This document shows, piece after piece, positions 37,649 to 45,357 of a DNA stretch of 47,081 nt; the first letter of the stretch is position 1; the number at the start of each line of letters is the position of its first letter. Source of the DNA: a virus; IMG/VR virus record IMGVR_UViG_3300032307_000541, positions 1 to 47,081 of that record. One strand, given 5' to 3'. The notes beneath the pieces were generated by a model that did no database searches, was not told the origin of the DNA, and saw only the letters and a list, made by a program, of their open reading frames with translations. The position numbers were made by a program, and so were the translations under genes.

Positions 37649-38088
37649 TGAATTGGAGTGAATATTTTATTAATATAGCCGAACAGGTTAAATTAAAATC
37701 AAAAGATAAAAATACACAAATTGGAGTGGTTATAGTTGGTAAAGATAATGAGATAGTTTCTACCGGTTATAATTCATTTCCAAGAGGAATCGATGATAAT
37801 ATCGATGAAAGACAAGAGAAGCCAGAAAAGTATTTTTGGTTTGAACATGCTGAAAGAAACGCTATCTATAATGCGGCTAGAATCGGAGTATCTACATTAG
37901 GAACTACGATGTATATGACTTGTGGAATCAGTTGTGCAGATTGTGCCCGAGCAATTATCAATTCGGGGATTTCAAAAATTGTATTAAGAGAAGGTAAGGG
38001 AGCTACCAATCCAAAATGGCAAGATTCAGCCAAACGCTCCATGCAAATGTTTAAAGAAGCAGGTATCATTGTAGAATATTACGATTAG
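37648..38088 (+). CDS. deoxycytidylate (dCMP) deaminase
   Basis: A 146-residue zinc deaminase. HAE at 67-69 in FEHAERNA supplies the zinc His and catalytic Glu; SCADC (95-99) gives the two zinc cysteines. It converts dCMP to dUMP, feeding thymidylate synthase at the window end. The overlap with the DUF1599-like gene suggests a joint pathway. Substrate could be another cytidine derivative, but dCMP is typical of phages. Confidence 0.9.
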   Translation: MNWSEYFINIAEQVKLKSKDKNTQIGVVIVGKDNEIVSTGYNSFPRGIDDNIDERQEKPEKYFWFEHAERNAIYNAARIGVSTLGTTMYMTCGISCADCARAIINSGISKIVLREGKGATNPKWQDSAKRSMQMFKEAGIIVEYYD

Positions 38089-38102
38089 TAATATTTATTT
38101 AC

Positions 38103-39572
38103 ATGCAATATGTAAGTTTATCAAAAGTACCAAATAGGTATCCAACATTAAATAACTACACCAAATTTAAAGAGGATGTAGTACTGCTTAATGGTCTATA
38201 CCCTGAAAGAAATAAAATAAACTTTAAATTACCAAAATTTGATGATATTACACCTGTTGATAATACAACATTTAGATTTGTAATTTCAGTTATTGCCGAT
38301 GATACGGATACCAATCCAAGGTATTTTACATCAAAAACCTTCTATAATGATTTAAAATTAGCATATAGAGTTGGTAATCCATTTTTCCCAATACAAGCAT
38401 TAATTGGTGGTGGTAGTGTTCTTACTATAAATCTTAAACAATATTTTGAAATATTTGATAAGTTTGAAAAAGAAGAAAAAGATACACCTGTTGATGTTGT
38501 TAAAAACATTTTCATATCAGATGTATCCGAAACGAATGATAATATAGATAATTTTAAAAAGGAATTAGCTGATGTAAATAAAGAAATTGATACATTCAAC
38601 GAAGATATAGCTGAATTAGAAACTGAATTAAAAAATCAAGAAACAAAACCATCTAAAGGAATTGATAAACTTAAATTTATTCAAAGAAAAGGTTCAAACA
38701 ATAATGGAAATTTAAAAGATAAGATTAATAATTATAAAGTTCAATTAAATGCCTTAATTATAAAAAGAGATAAATTAACTGAAAATATAAAAGTGGCAAC
38801 TGAATCAGTTAATAGGTCATTATTATCGGATAATTCTACAATTGATTATGAAGCATTTATAAAGTTTATAGATTTTATGGTACAACCACCTAAGTTTGAA
38901 CTTGCAGGAATTGAAACAAACAATGTAATTCCTGCTGAACAAATTGGTGAATGGTCTGGTGAATGGATTTCTGCTTATAAGAGAAGACAGGCTGGTGAGG
39001 TTATAGAAGCAACTACCGTTGATGAAAGAATAACACCACCTAAAAAAGAAGAAGAAAAAACATTTATACAAAAAGTAGGAGAGTTGCCTGTGATTAAACA
39101 AATAGTTGGTGCAGTTAAAGCAGTGGGAAATTTCTTTAAGAAGTTATTCTCCGATTCTAGATTAAAAACCGATATTGTTAAAGTTGGACAGGTTGAAGAT
39201 ATTAATATATACAAATTCAAATTTAAATTTGATAAATCAAAAACTCAAATTGGTGTTATCGCTCAAGAATTATTAAATACTAAATATGCCGATTGTGTAT
39301 CAACGGACCCAACAACCGGATTTTATGTTGTGAATTATAATATATTACAGCAAAAAGTAGATATAGTTGGTGGTATCGATAGAATACAAAAAGAATTAAC
39401 AAGTGGTAAAGGTTTGTTTGCTAAAATAAAAAATAAAATAGAATCACCAAAACCAGCCTATCAAACGGAAGTTCCAACTAAAAAATTAACAATAGGTAGC
39501 AAACTTTCTAAATTATCAAACGATTCTAAAAAAGATGTTGGTAATACTATTTTTAAAAGAAAAAGAAAGTAG
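38103..39572 (+). CDS. tail protein with peptidase S74 intramolecular chaperone
   Basis: A 489-residue protein: an N-terminal beta-rich region, a long coiled coil (about 145-235), a linker, and a C-terminal intramolecular chaperone (peptidase S74). SDSRLK at 350-355 has the catalytic Ser350 and Lys355 of the self-cleaving endosialidase-type chaperone; KTQIGVIAQEL follows as in the family. The chaperone trimerises tail fibres or spikes and removes itself by cleavage before Ser350. Host recognition or cell-surface binding is likely. The leading part is not a recognised fold. Confidence 0.85.
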   Translation: MQYVSLSKVPNRYPTLNNYTKFKEDVVLLNGLYPERNKINFKLPKFDDITPVDNTTFRFVISVIADDTDTNPRYFTSKTFYNDLKLAYRVGNPFFPIQALIGGGSVLTINLKQYFEIFDKFEKEEKDTPVDVVKNIFISDVSETNDNIDNFKKELADVNKEIDTFNEDIAELETELKNQETKPSKGIDKLKFIQRKGSNNNGNLKDKINNYKVQLNALIIKRDKLTENIKVATESVNRSLLSDNSTIDYEAFIKFIDFMVQPPKFELAGIETNNVIPAEQIGEWSGEWISAYKRRQAGEVIEATTVDERITPPKKEEEKTFIQKVGELPVIKQIVGAVKAVGNFFKKLFSDSRLKTDIVKVGQVEDINIYKFKFKFDKSKTQIGVIAQELLNTKYADCVSTDPTTGFYVVNYNILQQKVDIVGGIDRIQKELTSGKGLFAKIKNKIESPKPAYQTEVPTKKLTIGSKLSKLSNDSKKDVGNTIFKRKRK

Positions 39573-39617
39573 TTTAAATCAATTGTAGTATATTTATAGG
39601 TAATAAAAAGATTGCCT

Positions 39618-39965
39618 ATGGTTAGTCCTAATGTTTCATGGCAAAAGTACCTTAATAGTTCTAACACAGCTATTAACAAATACTTGAAAACCTATGGAGA
39701 CTCACTTCTTCACCAAACATTTAAGCGATTAACATCAGCAATTAAATCTAAAAAATCTCACATCATTTTATTTCGTTTTAAAGATTCCGATATTGTTTCC
39801 AACATCGGCAAGGATGATTATATCCAAGCATTAGAACATTTACTAAACCTTTGTATTAAATTAGAAAAATACGAATTGTGTAGAGATATACATAATGAAT
39901 TAAAAGTAATTCAATTAAAAAAAGCAAGAGGTAAAACACCAAAAGCAAAAGTTACATCACCTTAA
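39618..39965 (+). CDS. hypothetical protein
   Basis: A 115-residue helical, basic protein (LKTYGDSLLHQTFKRLTSA; LEKYELCRDIHNELKVIQL; Lys-rich end). ATG 39618 is chosen over TTG 39612. It follows TATATTTATAG (39589) by 18 nt. No family recognised. Confidence 0.6.
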   Translation: MVSPNVSWQKYLNSSNTAINKYLKTYGDSLLHQTFKRLTSAIKSKKSHIILFRFKDSDIVSNIGKDDYIQALEHLLNLCIKLEKYELCRDIHNELKVIQLKKARGKTPKAKVTSP

Positions 39966-39982
39966 CAAATTAAAATGGTGCT

Positions 39983-40813
39983 ATGGCTAAGAAAGAAAAA
40001 ATTCAAAGTTTAGAAGAATTGGAAACGGTAATACATTCATTACCAAAAGTTATAAAGAGAATTAAATTTAAAACCAAAAATCAAAAGAGATTTTATAAAG
40101 CGATAGAGAACGAAGGGAATAACATTATAATGGCTCATGCATTAGCCGGCGCCGGAAAAACTTACATTTCAATACAAAAAGGATTAGAATTATTATTACA
40201 CAAATCATCACCAATAGAAAAACTTATTATTATCAATCCAACAGTCGATGTTGGTAACGAAGATAAGTTAGGTCATTTGCCTGGTGATTTAATGGAAAAA
40301 ATAGAAGTACATAACGAATCATCATTATTTATCTTAAACAAAATTATCGGACCTGTTGAAGTTAAAAAATTAATTGATACTAAAAAGATTGAGTTTAGAG
40401 TGATGAATTTCTTAAGAGGTATTAACTTTGAAAAAGCATATATTATTTTAGATGAGGCACAAAATGCATCACCACTACAGTTGAAAACTTTAATCACTCG
40501 TATTTCAGATGATTCAAAATTAGTTATCGAAGGTGACCTTTCTCAATGTGATAAGTATCGTGCTAACGGAATACCGGCATATCAGAAAAGTGGATTTTAT
40601 GATGTATGGAAACGATTAGCAGGAATGAAGGGAGCATATCAAATAGAATTTACAGCTGAAGATTGTATTCGTTCTGGTATCGTTAAAAGGGTATTGGAAA
40701 GATACGAATTAGAGGAGCAAATTGTATTAGGTGAAAGTAATCCATTTGAACTGAATTTAGACACCCCATCGGAGGGGGAAATTATAGAGGGTGTTTATAT
40801 GGTAGAAAATTAA
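39983..40813 (+). CDS. phoH: PhoH-like ATPase
   Basis: A 276-residue PhoH-family P-loop ATPase. LAGAGKTYIS (Walker A at 55-60), LDEAQN (156-161, Walker B) and GDLSQCD (184-190) are in their usual places. PhoH proteins are common in phages and are thought to act as ATP-driven nucleic-acid helicases or RNA-processing factors under stress. The C-terminal 40 residues (LGESNPFELN...) are extra, acidic and unassigned. First gene of a short unit with the preceding gene. Confidence 0.92.
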   Translation: MAKKEKIQSLEELETVIHSLPKVIKRIKFKTKNQKRFYKAIENEGNNIIMAHALAGAGKTYISIQKGLELLLHKSSPIEKLIIINPTVDVGNEDKLGHLPGDLMEKIEVHNESSLFILNKIIGPVEVKKLIDTKKIEFRVMNFLRGINFEKAYIILDEAQNASPLQLKTLITRISDDSKLVIEGDLSQCDKYRANGIPAYQKSGFYDVWKRLAGMKGAYQIEFTAEDCIRSGIVKRVLERYELEEQIVLGESNPFELNLDTPSEGEIIEGVYMVEN

Positions 40814-40822
40814 CATATTTCA

Positions 40823-40917
40823 TAACTCATTAATTTACAATAAGATATAACTCATTGATTTTCAATGGGTTATATTTTTGTCCAAAAAAACAGCATAAAT
40901 CATTGATTTTCAATGAA
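40823..40917. repeat. three dyad-repeat copies before a promoter
   Basis: AACTCATTAATTTACAATAAG (40823-40843), AACTCATTGATTTTCAATGGG (from 40849, continuing to TTAT at 40872) and AATCATTGATTTTCAATGAA (40898-40917). The middle copy shows the complete dyad AACTCATTGA-TTT-TCAATGGGTT. The promoter at 40945 follows. Confidence 0.7.
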
Positions 40918-40944
40918 AATACTTTCTAAATAGACTAGAAAACG

Positions 40945-40976
40945 CTTGTTTATATGAAATATTTTTCGTATCTTTA
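40945..40976 (+). promoter_or_regulatory. Bacteroidetes-type promoter
   Basis: CTTG 40945-40948, 20 nt, TATCTTTA 40969-40976. Starts the unit of the deoxyribonucleotidase gene. Confidence 0.8.
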
Positions 40977-40997
40977 TTACATAAAGAAAGATAAGAT

Positions 40998-41483
40998 ATG
41001 AATAACACAAAGAAAGTAGTATGGATTGATATGGATGGTGTATTGGTTGACTTTTCTAAGCAAGTAGAAATTGTTCTTAATCGAAGCCCACATTTAAGAG
41101 TAGATTATGAAGGTAGATATGACCATATACCTGGCATATTCAGAACAGCGCCACCAATTGAAGGAGCTATTGAAGCCGTTAAGAAATTAGCAGAAAGTGG
41201 AAAATACGAATTGTACATTGCTACCGCAGCACCTTGGGGTAACCCATCTGCGGCTATGGATAAAAGATTTTGGATTGAAGAATACTTTGGTGATTTGTTT
41301 CGTAAGAAAATGGTAGTTTCTCACTTAAAAAATATGTTAATTGGTGATTATTTAATCGATGACAGAACTGCTAACGGAGCAGGAGAATTCAAAGGTGAGT
41401 TATTACGATTCGGTTGGGCTTACGAAACTGAAAATTGGAACGAATACCCTAATTGGGAATCAATAATTAAAAAATTATTATAA
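40998..41483 (+). CDS. 5'(3')-deoxyribonucleotidase (HAD superfamily)
   Basis: A 161-residue HAD phosphatase. IDMDGVLVDF (D11, D13) is the nucleophile motif, IATAAP the second, and GDYLIDDRTANG the fourth. Family members remove phosphate from dNMPs and NMPs, tuning the pool during phage replication; T4-like phages carry relatives. The stop shares its last base with the lipoprotein start. Confidence 0.85.
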   Translation: MNNTKKVVWIDMDGVLVDFSKQVEIVLNRSPHLRVDYEGRYDHIPGIFRTAPPIEGAIEAVKKLAESGKYELYIATAAPWGNPSAAMDKRFWIEEYFGDLFRKKMVVSHLKNMLIGDYLIDDRTANGAGEFKGELLRFGWAYETENWNEYPNWESIIKKLL

Positions 41484-42022
41484 TGAAAAAATTAATACCC
41501 CTTTTAATTTTATTTTCAGCATGTACAAAAGATGATGAATATATTCCACAAAAAGAATATTCATTCACAATCGATTCTGTATTAACACGTGATGGGTTGA
41601 GAAGTTTACCAAAAGACCAAAATGGATTATACCATTTAAAAATTAATTCAGTTGGAACATCACAATCACATAGAGTTACTGGTAGAATTTTAGTTAATGG
41701 CAAAGAACCATATCCTAATGAAAAAGTTTCGTTTGAAAGTAATCTTTATTGGTGGTTGCGTAGAGGTGATACAACAGCTACTATTACACAATCGTATGTA
41801 AACTATTTTACAGGTCAATTTACAATAGTTAATTTACCACCATTAATATCTAATAAAGATGAATTAGTACCAACTACAAATGCATCTTCTTATAGCGGAA
41901 AGGGTGGTGAAATAAATAATGTAATTGCCCCTATTAGAGAAATGATTGGAGATACTTTAATTTTAAAATCATCTCATTATACTTCCAAAAAAATAATTTA
42001 TACAAAAATAGTATTAGAATAA
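41483..42022 (+). CDS. lipoprotein
   Basis: A 179-residue protein with signal peptide KKLIPLLILFSA and lipobox cysteine (FSAC-T at residue 14). The mature part is beta-rich, with internal Tyr/Trp-rich strands (YPNEKVSFESNLYWWLR), as in small outer-membrane lipoproteins. It would be anchored in an outer membrane, perhaps blocking superinfection or helping lysis; neither is shown. Starts on the last base of the preceding stop (TAATG) and ends the same way. Confidence 0.75.
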   Translation: MKKLIPLLILFSACTKDDEYIPQKEYSFTIDSVLTRDGLRSLPKDQNGLYHLKINSVGTSQSHRVTGRILVNGKEPYPNEKVSFESNLYWWLRRGDTTATITQSYVNYFTGQFTIVNLPPLISNKDELVPTTNASSYSGKGGEINNVIAPIREMIGDTLILKSSHYTSKKIIYTKIVLE

Positions 42023-42387
42023 TGAAAACTAAAGAAATTAAATTAAATATGACTCCAATTACGGAGAAAACCTTTGAAAGACAGGGTTGGAAAAAAATAT
42101 CCGTAGGGGATGGTGAATCTATGGAAGATGGTGATGGATATGATGATTATTATTTTACGCTACCACTCCCAAAGCATAGAGATGATGAGTTTTCACCTAT
42201 GTTCGTATCTAATTCAACGGATGAAGGTCTATTGATAAAAGAAATTGGATTAAAGCCAGGTCAATTCTTTATTGAAATAATGGATATGGATGGGTTGGGA
42301 TTTTGTGCTTCGGAAGAAGAATTGGATGTATTATATTCTGCATTAACAGGAGAGGATATTGAAGAAAATTTGGAAAATCAAAAATAA
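42022..42387 (+). CDS. conserved phage hypothetical protein
   Basis: A 121-residue acidic protein: PITEKTFERQGWKKI, then YYFTLPLPK and VSNSTDEGLLIKEIGLKP. The 'ITEKTFERQGW' start is common in small phage proteins of unknown function. The last codons (ENLENQK) are also the -33 box and spacer of the next promoter. Confidence 0.65.
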   Translation: MKTKEIKLNMTPITEKTFERQGWKKISVGDGESMEDGDGYDDYYFTLPLPKHRDDEFSPMFVSNSTDEGLLIKEIGLKPGQFFIEIMDMDGLGFCASEEELDVLYSALTGEDIEENLENQK

Positions 42388-42400
42388 ATTCGTATATTTG
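42369..42400 (+). promoter_or_regulatory. Bacteroidetes-type promoter inside a coding end
   Basis: TTTG 42369-42372, 20 nt, TATATTTG 42393-42400; 4 nt before the ATG at 42405, so its mRNA is nearly leaderless. The -33 box lies in the preceding gene. Confidence 0.8.
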
Positions 42401-42404
42401 TATT

Positions 42405-43070
42405 ATGAGAAATTATAGTGAACAACAATTGAAAGAAAACTACGATAAGTTTATTACCTTCGTAAAGAAAGCATTCGCATCCCAACCAGAAAGATTGGAG
42501 AAACTTTTACACATGTACTCCGAAGAAGAATTGGGTATGGAATTAACGGTAGCACCTGCTAGTGGTAGATTACACTTCCACTCAGCTTATGTAGGTGGAT
42601 ATATTGACCATGTGATGAATGTATGTAAAAATGCAATCGGGCAAATGACACAATTTAAAAACAATGGAGGTACTATTGATTTTGAAGTTGAAGAATTATT
42701 GTTCGCAGCATTACATCACGATCTTGGTAAGTTGGGTGATGGTACTCATCCGTATTATGTTCCTAATCCATCAGATTGGCATGTTAAGAATCAGGGTGCA
42801 GTGTTTACCCAAAATGGAGAGCTTCATTATATGGACGTAACTCATAGAGCAATTTGGTTGTTACAAAAGTATGGAATTTCATTTACCCAAAAAGAAATGT
42901 TGGGTATTATGTTGGCAGATGGATTGTATAATGAAGCTAGTAAAAAATACTTCATATCTTATAGTGAAGAATTTTCATTGAAAACCGAACTTCCATATCT
43001 TATACATTGGGCAGACCACATGAGTTGTAGAATTGAAAGTTCTGAATATAAAAATGGTATTAAATTTTAA
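42405..43070 (+). CDS. HD-domain phosphohydrolase
   Basis: A 221-residue protein of the HD superfamily. His69 in YIDHVMNV, His104-Asp106 in LHHDLGKLGDG and a final Asp in HWADHM are metal ligands in the usual order. Typical activities are dNTP, nucleotide or cyclic-nucleotide hydrolysis. Monocistronic between two promoters. Which substrate is unknown; size fits dGTPase- or YfbR-like nucleotidases less well than generic HD proteins. Confidence 0.82.
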   Translation: MRNYSEQQLKENYDKFITFVKKAFASQPERLEKLLHMYSEEELGMELTVAPASGRLHFHSAYVGGYIDHVMNVCKNAIGQMTQFKNNGGTIDFEVEELLFAALHHDLGKLGDGTHPYYVPNPSDWHVKNQGAVFTQNGELHYMDVTHRAIWLLQKYGISFTQKEMLGIMLADGLYNEASKKYFISYSEEFSLKTELPYLIHWADHMSCRIESSEYKNGIKF

Positions 43071-43076
43071 TTTGGT

Positions 43077-43085
43077 TATATTTAT
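43077..43085 (+). promoter_or_regulatory. TATATTTAT motif (candidate alternative promoter)
   Basis: TTTGGT then TATATTTAT, directly after the HD stop. The same motif with a nearby TTTG or TTG precedes other structural or late-looking genes (39589, 43710, 15490). It lacks the -33 box at 20 nt. Confidence 0.35.
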
Positions 43086-43088
43086 TAT

Positions 43089-43113
43089 CCGATAGAGCTG
43101 GCCAGCATATCGG
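43089..43113 (+). promoter_or_regulatory. 5' hairpin in the Hsp20 leader
   Basis: CCGATA (43089-43094) pairs with TATCGG (43108-43113), with GCTGGCCAGC in the loop, close to the predicted 5' end and about 50 nt before the start. AAGGAG near 43127 lies between. An RNA-thermometer or stability role is possible; not shown. Confidence 0.45.
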
Positions 43114-43163
43114 CGTATCATCCAAAAGGAGATACAAACTTAACGCTTAAAAAAGGTAAAATT

Positions 43164-43643
43164 ATGAAAAATCAAATTCAAAGGGGATTCCCTAACCCCG
43201 CATTTAGGGACGAGTTCTTCTCACCATTAGATACTTTATTCGATAAAGTATTTTCAGAATCATTTCCTGAATTAACAAAGGAAATTGGTATCAACCCATT
43301 CCAACAAAACGCTTATCCAAAATGTGACATCATTAACTTTGATGACCGTATTGAGATTGTAGCAGAAGTTCCGGGTTTAACTAAAGAACAAATTACTATC
43401 GATGTGGATGGTGATGTGATTACATTAAAAGGTGAAAAATCAAGCAAAGCAACTGAAAAAGAAGGTGGAGTATATCTTCGTAGAGAAGTTAAACGTTCAT
43501 CGTTCTTAAGAAGCTTCACAGCTGATTCTAAAATCTTTAATTTGGATGCAGTAAAAGCAACATTCGAAGATGGTGTATTGGAATTACAAATACCAAAGAG
43601 AGAACCCGAAAAGCCTAAGAAAAGAACTATTTCAATTGGTTAA
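43164..43643 (+). CDS. Hsp20/alpha-crystallin small heat-shock protein
   Basis: A 159-residue protein. The alpha-crystallin domain (about 45-140) contains FDDRIEIVAEVPGL, ITIDVDGDVITLKGEKS, YLRREVKRSSFLRSF and ATFEDGVLELQIPK; a short I-x-I-like tail (TISIG) follows. sHsps hold unfolding proteins for refolding. Structural context and a following terminator suggest it is expressed on its own. Often phage sHsps aid virion assembly. Confidence 0.92.
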   Translation: MKNQIQRGFPNPAFRDEFFSPLDTLFDKVFSESFPELTKEIGINPFQQNAYPKCDIINFDDRIEIVAEVPGLTKEQITIDVDGDVITLKGEKSSKATEKEGGVYLRREVKRSSFLRSFTADSKIFNLDAVKATFEDGVLELQIPKREPEKPKKRTISIG

Positions 43644-43672
43644 TTTAACTAAACAAACAAACTAACAATAGG

Positions 43673-43706
43673 TGAGGGTGATTAATTTCACCCTCATTTT
43701 TATTTT
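43673..43706 (+). terminator. intrinsic terminator
   Basis: TGAGGGTGA (43673-43681) pairs with TCACCCTCA (43688-43696), 9 bp, 6-nt loop, then TTTTTATTTT. Ends the Hsp20 unit; a frame that starts inside it at 43672 is not used. Confidence 0.82.
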
Positions 43707-43709
43707 GAG

Positions 43710-43718
43710 TATATTTAT
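43710..43718 (+). promoter_or_regulatory. TATATTTAT motif (candidate alternative promoter)
   Basis: TTTTGAG then TATATTTAT, 26 nt before ATG 43744 and directly after a terminator, so a promoter is needed hereabouts although no TTTG-N20 box fits. Confidence 0.4.
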
Positions 43719-43743
43719 ATATACAATTAAAAAAAAACAAATT

Positions 43744-43923
43744 ATGAAACCAGAATACAAAATGAGAGCTCAAGAGCATTTGGAAGCAATTGCTAAAAGA
43801 AACAAAGTTATTGCTGAAATGTTAGCAGGAGAAAGGCCTGTTAATCAAGCAGAAGCTGTACAAATTACGAAAGAAATTGAAAGATTGGTAGAACTAACAA
43901 CAAACATAGTAGATTTATCTTAA
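43744..43923 (+). CDS. 59-residue helical protein
   Basis: ATG 43744 is used; upstream codons run through the terminator. Two amphipathic helices (AQEHLEAIAKRNKVIAEML; ITKEIERLVELTTNIVDL). Starts the unit of the coiled-coil membrane protein, 1 nt before it. No family recognised. Confidence 0.6.
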   Translation: MKPEYKMRAQEHLEAIAKRNKVIAEMLAGERPVNQAEAVQITKEIERLVELTTNIVDLS

Positions 43924-43924
43924 T

Positions 43925-45301
43925 ATGAATTGGTTAAAGTATTTAGTTGGATTATCGGCAATATTAGTAGCAGGATGTGCAGCTTATTTTTCCGTAACAG
44001 GATTAGGTGTTCTTTTCGCAGGAGCATCAATTTCCGTTATGGTTATGGCTGGTTCATTAGAGGCTGCTAAATTAGTTGCAGCAACCTACCTAAAGCAAGA
44101 GTGGGATACCCTTAAAGGATTTAACAAATGGTATTTAACAATATCAGTTGCAACTTTAATGATTATCACATCAGCTGGTATCTTTGGTTATCTATCTAAT
44201 GCTTTCCAACAACAAAACTTAGAACTACAAAAAGTTGAAAGAGATATTGCAGTATATCAAACTCAAATCACAAAAAATGATGCGGAGATTGCTAGATATA
44301 CAACTCAATTAAATAATCAACAAAATATCCGTAACTCACAAGAGAGTAACCTATCTAAACAAATTGATAATAACAGGTCTACATCAAGGGTATCTCAAAT
44401 GATTAGAACAGCGGATAAAGAAATCACATCAATATCCAAACGTATAGATGAACTAACTATACAAAATAATGTAGCGTTAGACTCAATCAATTCAATTAAG
44501 AATAACAATATAGAATTAGAAAGAGAAGTTGGTGGATTCCGTTTCGTAGCCGAAGCATTTGGTGTTCCACTTAACGATGTTGTTAAATTCTTTATTCTTA
44601 TAATTGTATTAGTATTTGACCCATTAGCGGTAGCATTGATTATTGCCTTCAATGGATTAATTATGAAACGTAAGGAAGAAGATGATAAGTCCGAATATAT
44701 TCCAAATTCGAATAAGGAATATGAAGTGTATGGTGATAAACAAAAGCAAAAAGAAGCTTTAGTTGAAATGATGCAAAACGATGAGCAATTGGGATTGTAT
44801 AATGAACCAACAACTTTATCTGAAAAGGATGCAGAAATATTTTTTAATGAAATAGAAAAACCATCCGAACCAAATCAGAAATTAAAAGATGCGGCTCAGA
44901 GATATAGTGATGAAGTAAGAAACAAACATATTCATATTGATGATTTTGTTATAGAAGAACCTACTTTAACTGATGAAGAAAAGAAAGCTTTAGAACCTGA
45001 AATTAGTGATGAGATATTATTGAAACTACAACCCGACTATTCAAAAAGACCTATTGATTATGATGGTGATGGTTCTATCGATGGATATGATACAAATGGT
45101 GATGGTATAATTGATGTAGTTACCGCAGCTCACCCACATAGAGCTAGACAAATACAAAATATGAGACCATACTATGCTAGACCTGATTTCAATTGGGATG
45201 ACCGTAAGAATTGGATAAATGACCAAAATGCAGTTAATTATTGGATAAAACACATAAAACCATCACAATACCCTACTGACTTCTCTGGAAAATCGTATTA
45301 A
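43925..45301 (+). CDS. membrane coiled-coil protein with EF-hand-like repeats
   Basis: A 458-residue protein. Three N-terminal spans (about 6-24, 28-44, 70-91), a long coiled coil (about 95-205), a fourth span at about 222-245, and a large acidic soluble C-terminal region. Near the end DYDGDGSID (378-386) and DTNGDGIID (389-397) are two adjacent Asp-rich loops like EF-hand or dockerin calcium-binding loops. GSLEAAKLVAATYLKQEW after span 2 is a motif I know from phage membrane proteins of unknown function. Calcium binding is inferred. Confidence 0.7.
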   Translation: MNWLKYLVGLSAILVAGCAAYFSVTGLGVLFAGASISVMVMAGSLEAAKLVAATYLKQEWDTLKGFNKWYLTISVATLMIITSAGIFGYLSNAFQQQNLELQKVERDIAVYQTQITKNDAEIARYTTQLNNQQNIRNSQESNLSKQIDNNRSTSRVSQMIRTADKEITSISKRIDELTIQNNVALDSINSIKNNNIELEREVGGFRFVAEAFGVPLNDVVKFFILIIVLVFDPLAVALIIAFNGLIMKRKEEDDKSEYIPNSNKEYEVYGDKQKQKEALVEMMQNDEQLGLYNEPTTLSEKDAEIFFNEIEKPSEPNQKLKDAAQRYSDEVRNKHIHIDDFVIEEPTLTDEEKKALEPEISDEILLKLQPDYSKRPIDYDGDGSIDGYDTNGDGIIDVVTAAHPHRARQIQNMRPYYARPDFNWDDRKNWINDQNAVNYWIKHIKPSQYPTDFSGKSY

Positions 45302-45303
45302 TA

Positions 45304-45335
45304 TTTGGTATTCTGAATAAATTTTCGTATATTTG
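45304..45335 (+). promoter_or_regulatory. Bacteroidetes-type promoter
   Basis: TTTG 45304-45307, 20 nt, TATATTTG 45328-45335; 22 nt before the UvdE ATG. Confidence 0.85.
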
Positions 45336-45357
45336 TATAACAACAAATAATACCAAA

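Noticed and set aside
590-38098. ATATTTAT sequences next to stop codons (around 585, 1170, 35179, 36577, 38091)
   Set aside because: They mostly arise from Tyr-Leu-stop or A/T-rich gene ends and are too close to the following ATG for a promoter.
6357-43163. Possible tRNA genes in gene gaps (6357-6590, 43071-43163 and others)
   Set aside because: No acceptor/T-loop (GTTCGAATC-type) sequences or cloverleaf pairing were seen.
43672-43743. Hydrophobic N-terminal extension of the 43744 gene
   Set aside because: It would start with a GTG in the Hsp20 terminator hairpin; ATG 43744 has the usual leader.
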